DNA of 64,000 nt from Ashinkailepas kermadecensis (GCA_034440615.1 JAOTOM010004574.1:273501-337500), one strand, 5' to 3'; numbered from the stretch's first letter, positions 1 to 12,300 are shown. Made by a program: numbers and translations. The notes: a model not told the origin generated them from the sequence alone.

Positions 1-324
1 CACCTTCAGAGAGGGAACGAGAGTTTGCCTGTCAACAGGTAAAAGCGGTTGGGTGATTTTCAGATAATAGAAGGGAGTGTCCCAGCCAGCAGATGACAAC
101 GATTAGGTTTTCGCTTTCAGGCAAACCTTAAGGCATGCTCCCTGAGGTAGGGCTATAACAGCTTTTGGTTAGTTATTTGAGTGTAGGGGCACTTCTACCT
201 ATCCCTCGACTATAACAGCTTTGATTCATTCTCCTTTAACTATAGCAGCTATGATTCAGGGAGACTGAGAGCCTAAAATATTCCACATTGGCGCCAGCAT
301 CACATGCTTGGGGCTGTGTTTTAC
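1..324. other. Non-coding DNA downstream of receptor exon 2; degenerate short insertion
   Basis: No exon is recognised. This stretch follows the donor of the second receptor exon, so it is probably intron. The 13-mer ctataacagcttt occurs at 153-165 and again at 210-222. It flanks a segment containing ttagttatttg and aggggcac, which resembles the tail of the 55-bp hairpin insertions described below. It is too degenerate to be sure of membership. Confidence 0.35.
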
Positions 325-420
325 CTTTTGGATCCATGTTTGCGGCGAGACATTTTGTGAAGCGGCAGGCAGGGCACCAGTTGCGGCGGTGTCGGTCCAC
401 CGGACAGTCAGCATGTCCCG
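325..420 (-). CDS. Nuclear receptor DNA-binding domain, second zinc finger exon
   Basis: This internal exon encodes the second C4 zinc finger of a nuclear hormone receptor DNA-binding domain, with the signature CPVDRHRRNWCPACRFTKC followed by LAANMDPK. The acceptor is gtccgacag before base 420 and the donor is AAAAG|GTAAAA at 325/324. It enters in phase 1, completing a codon begun at the end of the first-finger exon, and leaves in phase 1. Joined to that exon it gives a continuous two-finger domain with normal cysteine spacing. In the family, the first finger reads the DNA half-site and the second mediates dimerisation. No hinge or ligand-binding domain is seen; these should lie beyond base 1. 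Wording is closest to the NR2E group (tailless/PNR/Hr83), but the exact orthologue is not assigned. Confidence 0.85.
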
Positions 421-962
421 CTGTCGGACAGGCCGCAGTCACCGGCCAGACAGGATGTCTGGACAGCCGCCAACGTGTCCATACACGCCGCATTTGCCGA
501 CTGGTATGTACTGCGGAGGGGGTGTTTTCAACGGAAGTCGGCCTCCGGTCACCGAGGCTTCTCTGACTTCCCTCTGAGTCAGGGGTCGCGGCGATAGTAC
601 ACATTGCCATTTTGTTCACAACAATTTCGTAGTCTTTCTTTTCGTAAAAAGGCTTCTTCGCCACTGCTACGGAATCGCCAGGTATGGGAGAATAAGCGCA
701 TTCTATATATGACTAATGAGGCGCATCGTGAATCGCGAAAAGACCTCAAGATTCTGCATGTACATTATAATCCTGGTGCGTCCCTGTAAGATTATGCTTG
801 CATTCCCCTGTCGCTCCTGCACTCAGCCCTGGTTCTTCGACAGGCTGACAGCTGTCGAACAGTACAGCCGAGGGACGCCAGCCGAGTCGAACAGAACAGC
901 CGAGTACAGATCGACGGTCACAGTGTCTCCAGACGAGGAACGTCCGGTACCCCAGCACTCAC
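421..962 (-). other. Intron between receptor zinc-finger exons
   Basis: A 542-bp phase-1 GT-AG intron separates the two fingers of the receptor. It is GC-rich near the acceptor and holds several overlapping short open frames on both strands with no recognisable protein. No repeats or RNA genes were seen in it. Confidence 0.75.
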
Positions 963-1083
963 AGACGCAGGCGGAGGTGACTTGTCTGCGGACGGTACGC
1001 TTGAAGAAGCAGGAGCACCCATCGCAGCAGACCGCGCCGTAATGACGCCCGAAGGAGCGGTCGCCACAGACCGTGCACGGCAT
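963..1083 (-). CDS. Nuclear receptor DNA-binding domain, first zinc finger exon (5' end uncertain)
   Basis: This exon encodes the first zinc finger: [20 protein letters not shown] then [11 protein letters not shown], with the P-box CDGCS that recognises the DNA half-site. The donor is TGCGTCT|GTGAGT at 963/962 (phase 1), matching the phase-1 acceptor of the next exon. An ATG at 1081-1083 (MPCTVCGD) could be the start, which would put the zinc finger at the very N-terminus. Alternatively an acceptor lies a little upstream, where tcctcag occurs inside the last unit of the adjacent minisatellite. The frame stays open into that repeat. Family: the CCDGCSCF wording resembles arthropod NR2E6/Hr83-type receptors; this subfamily call is an inference from recalled motifs. 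Confidence 0.8.
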
Positions 1084-1087
1084 CAGA

Positions 1088-2043
1088 GAGGGCACACCCC
1101 GACCTGAGGAGTTAGTCACAGCATCAGAGAGGGACACCCCGACCTGAGGGGTCAGTCGCGGCATCAGGAAGGACACCCCGACCTGAGGGGTTAGTCACGG
1201 TATCAGAGAGGACACTCCGACCTGAGGGGTTAGTCGCGATATCAGAGAGGACACCTCCGACCTGAGGGGTTAGTCACGGTGGGTATCACTGAGGGAGTCG
1301 CGGCAGAAGGACACTCCGACCTGAGGGGCTAGTCACGGTATCAGAGAGGACACTCCGACCTGAGGGGTTAGTCGCGATATCAGAGAGAACACTCCGACCT
1401 GAGGGGTTAGTCACGGTGTCAGAGAGGACACTCCGACCTGAGGGGTTAGTCAGGGCATCAGAGAGGACACTCCGACCTGAGGGGTCAGTCGCGGCATCAG
1501 GAAGGACACCCCGACCTGAGGGGTTAGTCACGGTATCAGGGAAGGCACACTCCGACCTGAGGGGCTAGTCACGGTATCAGAGAGGACACTCCGACCTGAG
1601 GGGTTAGTCACGATATCAGAGAGGGCACACTCCGACCTGAGGGGTTAGTCACGGCATCAGAGAGGACACCCAGACCTGAGGGGTTAGTCACGGTATCAAA
1701 GAGAGCACTCCGACCTGAGGGGCTAGTCACGACATCAGAGAGGACACTCCGACCTGGGGGGTTAGTCACGATATCAGAGAGAACACTCCGACCTGAGGGG
1801 TCAGTCACGGCATCAGAGGGCACGCCCCGACCTGAGGGGTTAGTCACGGTATCAGAGAGGACATTCCGACCTGAGGGGTTAGTCACGGCATTAGAGAGGA
1901 CACACTCCGACCTGAGGGGTTAGTCACGGTATCAGAGAGGGACAACCCGACCTGAGGGGTTAGTCACGGCATCAGAGGGACACCCTGACCTGAGGGGTTA
2001 GTCACGGTATCAGAGAGGGACACCCCGACCTGAGGATCAGTCA
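1088..2043. repeat. 39-bp minisatellite abutting the receptor exon
   Basis: About two dozen copies of a 39-bp unit, typified by gacctgaggggttagtcacg plus ggtatcagagaggacactcc. Because 39 is a multiple of three, the minus strand reads as a 13-residue repeat (TNPSGRSVLSDTV), which produces long open frames. The last unit runs directly into the receptor first-finger exon in the same frame. Read on the minus strand each unit contains gactaacccctcag, so it carries a branch-point-like and an acceptor-like string. Copies vary by substitutions and small indels, and the G/A variants are consistent with an ageing array. Confidence 0.95.
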
Positions 2044-2694
2044 CGGTGCCGGAGGACACGGCTCAGCCCCAGAGCCCCGGTCAGACTGGGTCACGGTATC
2101 AGAACACGCGTTCAACCACGGCGATGAGGGGATGGAGTCACGACGTCATGAGCTGCCTCACCTCCTGGAGCCATGCTGGGCTCGGCAGTCGCCTGTGTCC
2201 AGAATGGTGCCCTGCTCTGTGCTCACCTATCCTGCAGTGGACAAATGCGTTCGCGACCCCGAGCGTCGCTTGAGCAATGCCTGGGGCGCTGTCCACTCAC
2301 CGTAGCCGGGACGGTCGCGTAAGCGAGCTGTATTTGCCGGCGACTGTCGTTCGATTTTCCATTCACCCCGTGCAAGTCTGAATAGTGGCCACTGGCGATC
2401 GAACGCCTCCGCCGGCGTAGACAATTCTGCGGCGCCTCGACGGTGAATGACTCGTTGACCGTGCCGGTATTGGGCGGGTGGCCGGCCGATAAGACCCGCC
2501 CATTGACGCTACCGATGGGCCGCGCGGCACAATGTGCGACAGGTAATGAAGGCCGGGCCGTGTGCGCTCCGTCTAGTCGGCAGCCGGCTGAATGGTGCGG
2601 GGTCAGCCGGCCGATGGTCGGACGACACTCCGCCAACTTGTCACTGGCCGCCCGTGAATGGCAGCCGCGCGCTCCAAACTGACGGCCGACGACA
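2044..2694. other. GC-rich spacer without recognised gene
   Basis: This stretch contains several overlapping open frames on both strands (for example 2223-2717 minus) that look like GC-rich chance frames. Sequence such as gccggccgataag and gcccattgacgctaccgat is CpG-rich. I see no conserved protein motif and no RNA gene. It could be 5' sequence of the receptor gene, but nothing shows this. Confidence 0.4.
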
Positions 2695-3048
2695 CACCGC
2701 TGGCATTTGGTGGTCAATAGTGTGTCATCCCTCCCGACGGCTGTCCCAATGTCGGTGACATTTGGTGGTCAATAGTGTGTCACCCCTCTTGACGGCTGTC
2801 CTAACGTCGGTGACATTTGGTGGTCAATAGTGCGTCACCCCTCCTGACGGCTGTCCTAACGTCGGTGACATTTGGTGGTCAATAGTGCGTCACACCTCCT
2901 GACGGCTGTCCTAACGTCGGTGACATTTGGTGGTCAATAGTGCGTCACCCCTCCTGACGGCTGTCCTAACGTCGGTGGCATTTGGTGGTCAATAGTGCGT
3001 CACCCCTCCTGACGGCTGTCCTAACGTCGGTGGCATTTGGTGGTCAAT
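2695..3048. repeat. 55-bp tandem repeat
   Basis: About six copies of a 55-bp unit containing gacggctgtcctaacgtcgg and tgacatttggtggtcaatag. Copies differ at a few positions (gtgtgtcatccctcc versus gtgcgtcacccctcc). The array starts inside the GC-rich spacer and ends sharply where AT-rich unique sequence begins at about 3049. Confidence 0.95.
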
Positions 3049-5100
3049 GTGAAAGGCATTTGCCCTCAAAGTGAAATAGGAGCAATTGGTCACTCAACTT
3101 CTTGTAATAAAATTGCGTCAAACAGCTTCTGTGCAATGCGCTGACAATTTCCAACGTTCTTAACGAAATTAAAATGGAATGTGCTACATTTTGATATCAT
3201 CTTGAATATCTTCCATGAAGTTTTAAACCTGTCATTTGTGCACTCAATTCCAGGATCTGTGTTCACTTAACACATTGTATTCATTTAAATTGTATATCAG
3301 ATGTTGTACATTAATGAATTAATTTCCAATGATCTGAAATAAACCGGCATAAAATCAGCTGCCTTCTGATGCGATAATCGACCATTTAAAAAAAATAGAC
3401 ATCCAACCCTGCCATTTTTCACATTTTGACATGAAGCTCTCAGGCATTATTTAGGCTCTAGCATGGCTCGATTCGCGTCAAGCGCCGACATGTGCTGCCC
3501 AGAAAACCGTAGAGCTGCCGAGGCGTCGCGACAAAAAGAAAGTTCAGGCCTTGAGCAATACCAAGCAACATCTGTTCTGTCATGCCAAAATTGTGTAGGG
3601 GAAATCCATGGTTGTAGATGCATTCTCTCCATTCAATGCCCATGAGCGTAAAAGTTCTTATGAAAACAATATCAAGGGAACTTGTCGGCCTCAACTCCAA
3701 TGTTGGTGGGAATCATGCCAGCCAACCTATCGTTTCAAATATAAAAATATGTCTGTAACTTTGGAGCTGGGGCCAATTAACATTCAGGGAATGGTTCAGG
3801 GCACGACCGCCACCCATAGCGGTCGGTTGGCGACGGGCCGAAGGCGACACTGCTGGTGGGCCGCGCGCCTAAAGTGTACGCTTATCAGAATATAGTTCCA
3901 GAAGACCATCCACAAGGTAACAATATGTGCAATGTATCGTTGTAAGTCGCAATGAAATTGAGATCTGAATGCAAGACAACTTTAATAAATGTACTTTGCA
4001 TCATATTGTATGGGAACAGTCTCAAAAATTGTAACTATATTCATTGCGCACACACTAGTGAGAATCCGGGTGAGCTTGTCGCAATCGCATATTTCAGAGC
4101 TCTTTAATCAATCATATATTGAGGTCTCCATAGTCCACGCAATGTAGAAACAAGGCATGTACGTCATGGCTTTTCAGCCCTCTCGTCAAATCACAGTTGA
4201 AAATATAAGATAAAATGCCTACTAACCGTCTCCTGGTTTAAAATCTAACAATAATAAAGCACATTTGAGATGAGCGTGTGCAGCACTATATCACGGGTGG
4301 CCAGCATCCTACCTCAACTTCTCATTCCATGCCGCGATTGCCCTGTATGGGAAGTTGTGTCTGGCGAATTCAGTCCTAATCCTAGGTAGCTCGAGCATAT
4401 CTGTGTCTGTACCTCGTGTCCGCCTACTGGAGACTTCGTCACGACGGGTGAGACACTCTGCCAAGCTCATGAATTAATGGCATCATGAATCTATGTTTTC
4501 TTTTTTACTGAAGATCCCCTGATATCCGCATTACCATTGCCTCTAACGCATAACGAGCCTTCTCAGTCCACAAGGCCAGGCTTGTTCAGGATGCTAGTCA
4601 GTTGACTAGCCACCCCAATGTAATACCAGTAATGCTATTATCTTCTGATTAGGCGCCTGGTAACATTACATGGGGAGAACGCTGCGGTGAACAGTGAAAC
4701 AAGCCGTGCGAGTGTAGAAATCGGACAGCAAGCATAAAACAAGTCCCAAGCGAACCGATAAATCAATGAATGAAGCAAGGACTGGCATCGCGAGCAGTCT
4801 TTCCCATCCATAATTTGTCGGCAAAAATAACCACTGTATTATACCACACCGAATGTATGCTATTTTTACTCTTACGAAAATTGTTTTCGTCTGTGAATGA
4901 GGTTTCCCATCGACGATTTTTTTAATCAAATCAATAAGCTGGTGATAGTAACTTGAGGAATTCATTGTTTTCCATTGACAGTTACTCATCATAAGCATTC
5001 CACCTTCTTCATAGATGCCTTGCCGCCGCCTTGCAAATTGTTCCAGCTGCGAACCTGTCCACGGTCCTAACGACGACACCCGCTCACCCTCCACCTGACC
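3049..5100. other. AT-rich intergenic DNA between the receptor and TAF4
   Basis: Mostly unique-looking AT-rich sequence. A 142-codon open frame at 4666-5094 on the minus strand has no family I recognise and no neighbouring splice structure, so it is not called as a gene. TTTAAT at 4921 would be ATTAAA on the minus strand and could serve as a distal TAF4 polyadenylation signal, but this is weak. Confidence 0.4.
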
Positions 5101-6249
5101 AGCCGGTCAACGAGACCTGCTCAGACGATCCTCACTATGACTGATCAGGACAACCAGCTCAGAAGACCGGACAAGTCGCACTGATAACGTCGCCAATCTA
5201 CTGCACCGCGCCAGTTCCGACGCACGAAGGCGGCGCCGTCGCTTCCCTGACGTCGGCTGTCGCCTCTCGGCGGCACAGCCGGCGTCCGCTCCGCCGACAG
5301 GCGAAACTCGGTCCGTTTGCACATCATGTTTATCGGTTCACTTGAATCACTTGGTGACAGCAGCTGAGCACCGGGTAAAAACGGCAGGCCGGCGGGCCGC
5401 GGCGTCGGTCGGCGCCACGCGACGCGCCGCCGGCGGATGGCGGTGAATATGGCCTACATACAGTGCGTTGAAATTCGCGACACGCGCGCACACAGGTACA
5501 CACGGGCCCGCCCGACGGCACGGGCGCCGCCCGGTGTCGGTTTGTACTAACGGTCGCCGGCCGGCCGGCGTGCCTCCGGCCGGCCAGATCAGCCCCCAGG
5601 CGCAGTGGGCACCCTCGGCAGCGGCCGAGCGGAGCATGTCCAGGCGGGGGAGCCCACACAGCGGGCGCGGCAGTGCTGTGCGGCACCGCGTGCAGTTCGC
5701 CTGCATTGCACGCCAGCGCCGAAATCAAAATCGATTCCAACAAATCGAAACTGTTTGGGTTGTCGTTGGTTCGTCGCGGGACGCGTCCGGCCGAGAAACA
5801 CGCAGCCGACACACGGGCGAAGAGAGCGCACACCGTGCGGTTCAGGTAGGACACGCGGCCATATGACTTCAGGGGAGGTGTGCGCGATGGCAACACCGGC
5901 GGGCCACTGTCGCCCGCTATCACGTACAAAACAAACCAACACAAACAACACAATCCCTCATAAAAATATGCGCGTGACTTGATCCGTGGTACTCCAGCCA
6001 CCAGGTCCCGACCGTAGGCAGGTGCAGCATGCCACGGTGACTTGATCCGCGGTAATCCTGCCACCAGCTTCGGACCGTAGGCAGGCGCTGACGCCATGCT
6101 GACTTGGCAGCGCATCACCGAGCCGCAGCGCCGCGGACAGGGCTGACGCGGGCACGGCTGACATGAGCAGAGCTGACGTGGGCGGGGCTGACCGCGGGGC
6201 ACGAGGCGAGCGTCGGCGGCCGACTGCGCGCCACACGCCGCCGGTCGGG
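5101..6249 (-). other. GC-rich region after the TAF4 stop codon
   Basis: This follows the TAF4 stop codon and should include the 3' untranslated region. It is GC-rich with many CpGs, which opens a 460-codon minus frame (5330-6712) that runs across the real last TAF4 exon in another frame and is therefore judged spurious. No AATAAA on the minus strand was found close to the stop. Sequence around 6010-6080 contains an imperfect repeat of gacttgatccg(t/c)ggtact(a) with accgtaggcaggtgc. Confidence 0.5.
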
Positions 6250-6363
6250 CTACTTGAGCAGCAGCCGGAACAGTCGCTCCGATCGCTGCACGTCGCGGTC
6301 CTGCTCCAGCACGTACAGCAGGTCGCGCATGTTGACCCGCTTGACGCGCGGCCGCAGTGGTAC
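6250..6363 (-). CDS. TAF4: TAF4 exon 13 (C-terminus and stop)
   Basis: This exon encodes the last 37 residues, VPLRPRVKRVNMRDLLYVLE then QDRDVQRSERLFRLLLK, and a TAG stop at 6250-6252. Human TAF4 ends RQRITRVNLRDLIFCLENER...LYKAFLK, so the match extends to the final Leu-Leu-Lys. The acceptor is cttccgctccag, phase 0. Overlapping open frames on both strands here are shadows. Confidence 0.96.
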   Translation of the reverse strand, partial: VPLRPRVKRVNMRDLLYVLEQDRDVQRSERLFRLLLK

Positions 6364-9300
6364 CTGGAGCGGAAGGCCATGCGTTAGCGGCTGTGGTGTC
6401 GCACGTTACCGTGCCGACGCTTGCCAGCTTCGCGTAGTGGCAGTACGGACCGTGCACGTGGGGGAGCCGGAGTATATATCGGAGGCAACGCAGCTGGGGC
6501 GGTCGGTGTTTGCAGTGTTCCGAAACTGAATTTGAAGAGTGGAGGGTGTAGGTGAAGACGTTGAAACAATCTGGCAAAACGGCAGGCACGTGATGTTGAG
6601 GTGGACATGCACTCGTCGGCACGACTTTGATGACGTAAGTGTGCTGGGGATCAGGTATGACACGTGGGTGAAGGTAGTGCATGAAGAAGTAACTGTGACT
6701 ACAGTTTAACACTGCCCATCATGATAGAAATAAATTCAGGAAGACGGAACTGTGTGCAAAAAGCAGGTGAAAACATGAATCTCGTTAAGCATTGGTCAGC
6801 GTCCAGTACCCGTGTCAACGCTGAAACTCCAAGTGCCTAGACAAGGACAGCTAAGGTGGGACATGTCCCCAGATATGGACTTGGGGGCACGATTGTGACG
6901 AGGGCCTATTGTTCCAGACACAAGTACAGCGCATGCTCTAAATGCGTGGGATGCATGCAGTATGGTCCGATGTGATGGTCCAAGTATAAGGAAGTTGAAC
7001 TGGGGGTGCGCAGTATATGCGCTACCATATATGGAGGATACGCGGTACCACCTCTATCCCACGATATTTCGCGATCAGTCTGCCAGCAGCGCACTAAATT
7101 CCTCGTGATCCGGGGAAGGAGCAGAACAGCATTCACCAAAAACGACAGCCAACGCAGTAGACAAGGCCAAACCGGTTGAAAACACAGGCTGACCGCTCGG
7201 ACCACAAAACTGCCGAAACCCGGGATCGAACCGGGGACCTTTAGATCTTCAGTCTAACGCTCTCCCAACTGAGCTATTTCGGCAGCTGGCGGAAGTGGCG
7301 TAACGCTTTAAGCAGATATACATCTTTAGACAGACAGCAGCACCATATTGCTCAGTGCCTGGCGCCTCACCGATCGTTGGCTCAGAGTCCCACTGGAGGC
7401 GACACCATCAACAGGGAGGTCCTCCTCGAGCCGCGCCTTTTTCCGCGGCCCGATCGCCTGTAGCGCTGTGAGGTTGGCTTCCCGCTGCCGCACCTCTTCC
7501 ATCTCAACCCGCTGCATCTGGAGGAGGAAGTTCACCAGTCAGCAGTGGCCAGGAGCGAAGCCAGGGGTGGCCAGAGGGAGTGACAGTCAGCGGTGGCCAG
7601 AGGGAGCGACAGTCTGGGGTGGCCAGAGGGAGCGACAGTCTGGGGTGGCCAGAGGGAGTGACAGTCAGCGGTGGCCAGAGGGAGCGACAGTCTGGGGTGG
7701 CCGGAGGGAGCGACAGTCAGCGGTGGCCAGAGGGAGTGACAATCTGGGGTGGCCGGAGGGAGCGACAGTCAGCGGTGGCCAGAGGGAGTGACAGTCAGCA
7801 GTGGCCAGAGGGAGCGACAGTCTGGGGTGGCCAGAGGGAGCGACAGTCGGCGGTGGCCAGAGGGAGTGACAGTCAGGGGTGGCCAGAGGGAGCAATAGTC
7901 TGGGGTGGACAGAGGGAGCGACAGCCAGGGGTGGCCAGAGGGAGCGACAGTCGGCGGTGGCCAGAGGGAGCGACAGTCAGGGGTGGCCAGAGGGAGCGAC
8001 AGTCAGCAGTGGCCAGAGGGAGCGACAGTCAGGGGTGGCCAGAGGGAGCGACAGTCAGGGGTGGCCAGAGGGAGCGACAGTCAGGGGTGGCCAGAGGGAG
8101 TGACAGTCAGGGGTGGCCAGAGGGAGTGACAATCTGGGGTGGCCAGAGGGAGCGACAGTCAGCGGTGGCCAGAGGGAGTGACAATCGGCGGTGGCCAGAG
8201 GGAGCGACAATCAGGGGTGGCCAGAGGGAGCGACAGTCAGGGGTGGCCAGAGGGAGTGACAGTCTGGGGTGGCCGGAGGGAGTGACAATCTGGGGTGGCC
8301 AGAGGGAGCGAGTCAGCGGTGGCCAGAGGGAGTGACAGTCAGCAGTGGCCGGAGGGAGCGACAGCCAGGGGTGGCCAGAGGGAGCGACAGTCAGCGGTGG
8401 CCAGAGGGAGCGACAGCCAGGGGTGGCCAGAGGGAGCGACAGTCAGCGGTGGCCAGAGGGAGCGACAGCCAGGGGCGGCCAGAGGGAGCGACAGTCAGCG
8501 GTGGCCAGAGGGAGCGACAGTCAGGGGTGGCCGGAGGGAGCGACAGTCAGGGGTGGCCGGAGGGAGAAATAGTCTGGGGTGGCCAGAGGGAGTGACAGTC
8601 AGGGGTGGCCGGAGGGAGCGACAGTCAGGGGTGGTCAGAGGGAGCAATAGTCTGGGGTGGCCAGAGGGAGAAATAGTCTGGGGTGGCCAGAGGGAGTGAC
8701 AGTCAGGGGTGGCCAGAGGGAGAAATAGTCTGGGGTGGCCAGAGGGAGTGACAGTCAGGGGTGGCCGGAGGGAGCGACAGTCAACGGTGGCCAGAGGGAG
8801 CGACAGTCAGGGGTGGCCAGAGGGAGCGACAGTCAGGGGTGGCCAGAGGGAGCGACAGTCAGGGGTGGCCAGAGGGAGTGACAGTCAGCGGTGGCCAGAG
8901 GGAGCGACACTCAGGGGTAGCCGGAAGAAGCGACAGTCGGGGGTGGCCAGAGGGAGTGACAGTCTGGGGTGGCCAGAGGGAGCGACAGTCAGGGGTGGCC
9001 AGAGGGAGCGACAATCAGGGGTGGCCAGAGGGAGCGACAGCCAGGGGTGGCCGGAGGGAGTGACAGTCAGCGGTGGCCAGAGGGAGTGACAGTCAGGGGT
9101 GACCAGAGGGAGCGACAGTCAGGGGTGGCCAGAGGGAGTGACAGTCAGCGGTGGCCAGAGGGAGTGAGGGTCAGGGGTGGCCAGAGGGAGCGACAGTCAG
9201 CGGTGGCCAGAGGGAGCGACAGTCAGCGGTGGCCAGAGGGAGCGACAGTCAGCGGTGGCCAGAGGGAGCAATAGTCTGGGGTGGACAGAGGGAGCGACAC

Positions 9301-12300
9301 TCAGGGGTAGCCGGAAGAAGCGACAGTCGGGGGTGGCCAGAGGGAGTGACAGTCTGGGGTGGCCAGAGGGAGCGACAGTCAGGGGTGGCCAGAGGGAGCG
9401 ACAATCAGGGGTGGCCAGAGGGAGCGACAGCCAGGGGTGGCCGGAGGGAGTGACAGTCAGCGGTGGCCAGAGGGAGTGACAGTCAGGGGTGACCAGAGGG
9501 AGCGACAGTCAGGGGTGGCCAGAGGGAGTGACAGTCAGCGGTGGCCAGAGGGAGTGAGGGTCAGGGGTGGCCAGAGGGAGCGACAGTCAGCGGTGGCCAG
9601 AGGGAGCGACAGTCAGCGGTGGCCAGAGGGAGCAATAGTCTGGGGTGGACAGAGGGAGTGACAGTCTGGGGTGGCCAGAGGGAGTGACAGTCAGGGGTGG
9701 CCAGAGGGAGCGACAGTCAGCGGTGGCCAGAGGGAGCGACAATCAGCGGTGGCCAGAGGGAGCGACAATCAGCGGTGGCCAGAGGGAGCGACAGACAGCG
9801 GTGGCCAGAGGGAGCGTCAGGGACAGTCTGGGGTGGCCAGAGGGAGCGACAGTCAGGGGTGGCCAGAGGGAGCGTGAGGGACAGTCAGCGGTGGCCAGAG
9901 GGAGCGACAGTCAGGGGTGGCCAGAGGGAGCGACAGTCAGCGGTGGCCAGAGGGAGCGTCAGGGACAGCCTGGGGTGGCCAGAGGGAGTGGCAGTCATGG
10001 GTGGCCAGAGGGAGCGACAGTCAGCGGTGGCCAGAGGGAGCGACAGTCAGCGGTGGCCAGAGGGAGCGACAGTCGGGGGTGGCCAGAGGGAGCGACAGTC
10101 AGCGGTGGCCAGAGGGAGTGACAGTCAGGGGTGGCCAGAGGGAGCAATAGTCTGGGGTGGCCAGAGGGAGTGACAGTCTGGGGTGGCCAGAGGAAGCGAC
10201 AGTCAGGGGTGGCCAGAGGGAGCAATAGTCTGTGGTGGCCAGAGGGAACGACAGTTGGGGGTGGCCAGAGGGGCCTCAACTGGCTGTATCGTCACAAATG
10301 TATCAGGTGCAAATTGAACACCTCAACCGTGGCTATTGGAGTATTAACAGGGGCAGAGGCTGTCCCCCTCCCCCTTAATTACTGGAATCCTTCGTAGTTT
10401 TATGTATTAGCTTGTTTTTATGCTTGTCTCCCGTTGACTTCGGAGAAAGTGGAATGTCTCGCTGGTGGGATTTGTCTTCCTCGAGTTCCAAAGCAAAATA
10501 GCACTGGTAGACACGCTACGACACGACAGACCAATTTGTGGGCCCCCTAAGCCAAGACATTAACAACTCTACTCAGACTGAACCCTACACGTCAATAATG
10601 AAGCAAACAAAAAGCAATGAGGAAGCAAAAAGCAAACAAAACAGACTGCCTGCTGGCAAACAAGCTTGAGAAAGAGTCTGAATCACCAAACTGAAAGGTC
10701 GCATCCTTGATAATGGAACCCAAAGCTTTGAACGTAGTGATTAGCAACTACTTACTAGGAATGTGCCAGGAGAGAAGATGGGGAATTCTAAGTTGTCGCC
10801 TCGTCCATGTACCACAACATATTCCTGCCATCGCCGCGAAAGTAATGTTGAAAGACATTTCGTTGTTTAGAACTCTGGACCTAACCGACACTCGGTCCTA
10901 CGTTCAAAACAACCTCCGCTTTACAGAATTGCTTTTCGCGACCCCGGGCAAGAACATATAATACTGAATAGGTGGCGAGTAGCTGGGAAGACGCTAGGGT
11001 GATAGCTTAATGCTTAGATGAGGGACTTGGGTCCTGATGATTATGAACTCTCCTTGATGTTGGCCGTACTTTTTGTAAGATTGTGAGTCTGAGATTGTTG
11101 GCTGTGACGTCATTGACACCAGGGTGATGTTGCATGTGATTTCTCTATGGTGCCTCTCCTATGTTTGGCGTTGCTTAAGTGGTCGTTGTACCGGCATCGA
11201 GCTATCCTTCCGGTCGCTCCGTGTAGGCCTTCTGACGAGCCGCACACGTTACCTGATGCACCACGTCCGCGGCACGGCATCACGCGGAATGTCAGCGGTG
11301 CATGCGCTGCAAGGGCGTCGTCCCGCGGGTCATGGTGGCGGTGCTAGCGCTGATTTTACCGGGCCATGACTGGGTGTTCTTGTTTATCCGGACTAGGCAG
11401 AGGTTGAGTAACTCTCTCCATCTCACCATCTGGCAGCCAATATACTACATTTACTCGTATGGAAAGATGCACTGCAGCAGGTTTTCCATGTGTGTATGGC
11501 AATGTAATTCAGGTATATAAACATTTATGCGAAGATAAAGGAAGCAATATTTTGATGACATCACCGAAATCAAATAAGCCAGATGACACTATTTTTATTA
11601 CACTACCAGGATTCGTGAATGAATGAATGGAGGTATCTGGTGTGAGTGGAAGTAGAGTGAAGTACACCTTTCACTCTTCGCTCTGATAAAGTGAAAAGTG
11701 AAGTTGCCCAGGCACAAAAATAGCACTCCTTTTACTTCCGTGATTTCCGTGATAAAAAAAAATGTGATGCCACCAGTCAGTTAGTTATTTGGGCTTTAGG
11801 GCGCTTGGACTAAAGCTGATCATTTGCGCCCATGTGATGTCACCAAAATATTTCCTCTTTCATCTTTGCATGCTTGTTTTCCATATCAAAACTACATTGC
11901 TCTACACACATGGAGGACTTGCAGCAGTCCATCTTTTTGTCGTAGTAAATGTAGTAGATTTTTCCGAGTGGGAGATTCTGCCGGATGGTGAGATACCTAC
12001 TCATAGACCAGCACAACAACCTATGCTGTGAGTACATAAATATGTATGGCATGCTACATTACGCCATGCTACATTTAGTTAGGTCAGGTTAGGCAAGCTT
12101 GCAGGCAAGGCTTGGTTGGGTTGGGTTGCTTGGTTGCATGCAAGTTTGTGTGTTTCTTGAGTGTTCGTGAGTTTCTTTCTTCGTGTTTCTTCGTGAGTTT
12201 CTTCCCTGACAAGCCCTTTTACATGCAAACTTTCACATATAATTTTGCATACAAGCCTTTACATTATATATACAATATATACAATATATATATATACTAT

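Noticed and set aside
5330..6712. 460-codon open frame on the minus strand
   Set aside because: It overlaps TAF4 exon 13 out of frame in a GC-rich region; Cys/Arg/Pro-rich composition fits a chance frame.
7580..10173. Many 70-250 codon frames reading GGQRERQS/VARGSDSQ
   Set aside because: All are phases of the 26-bp minisatellite.
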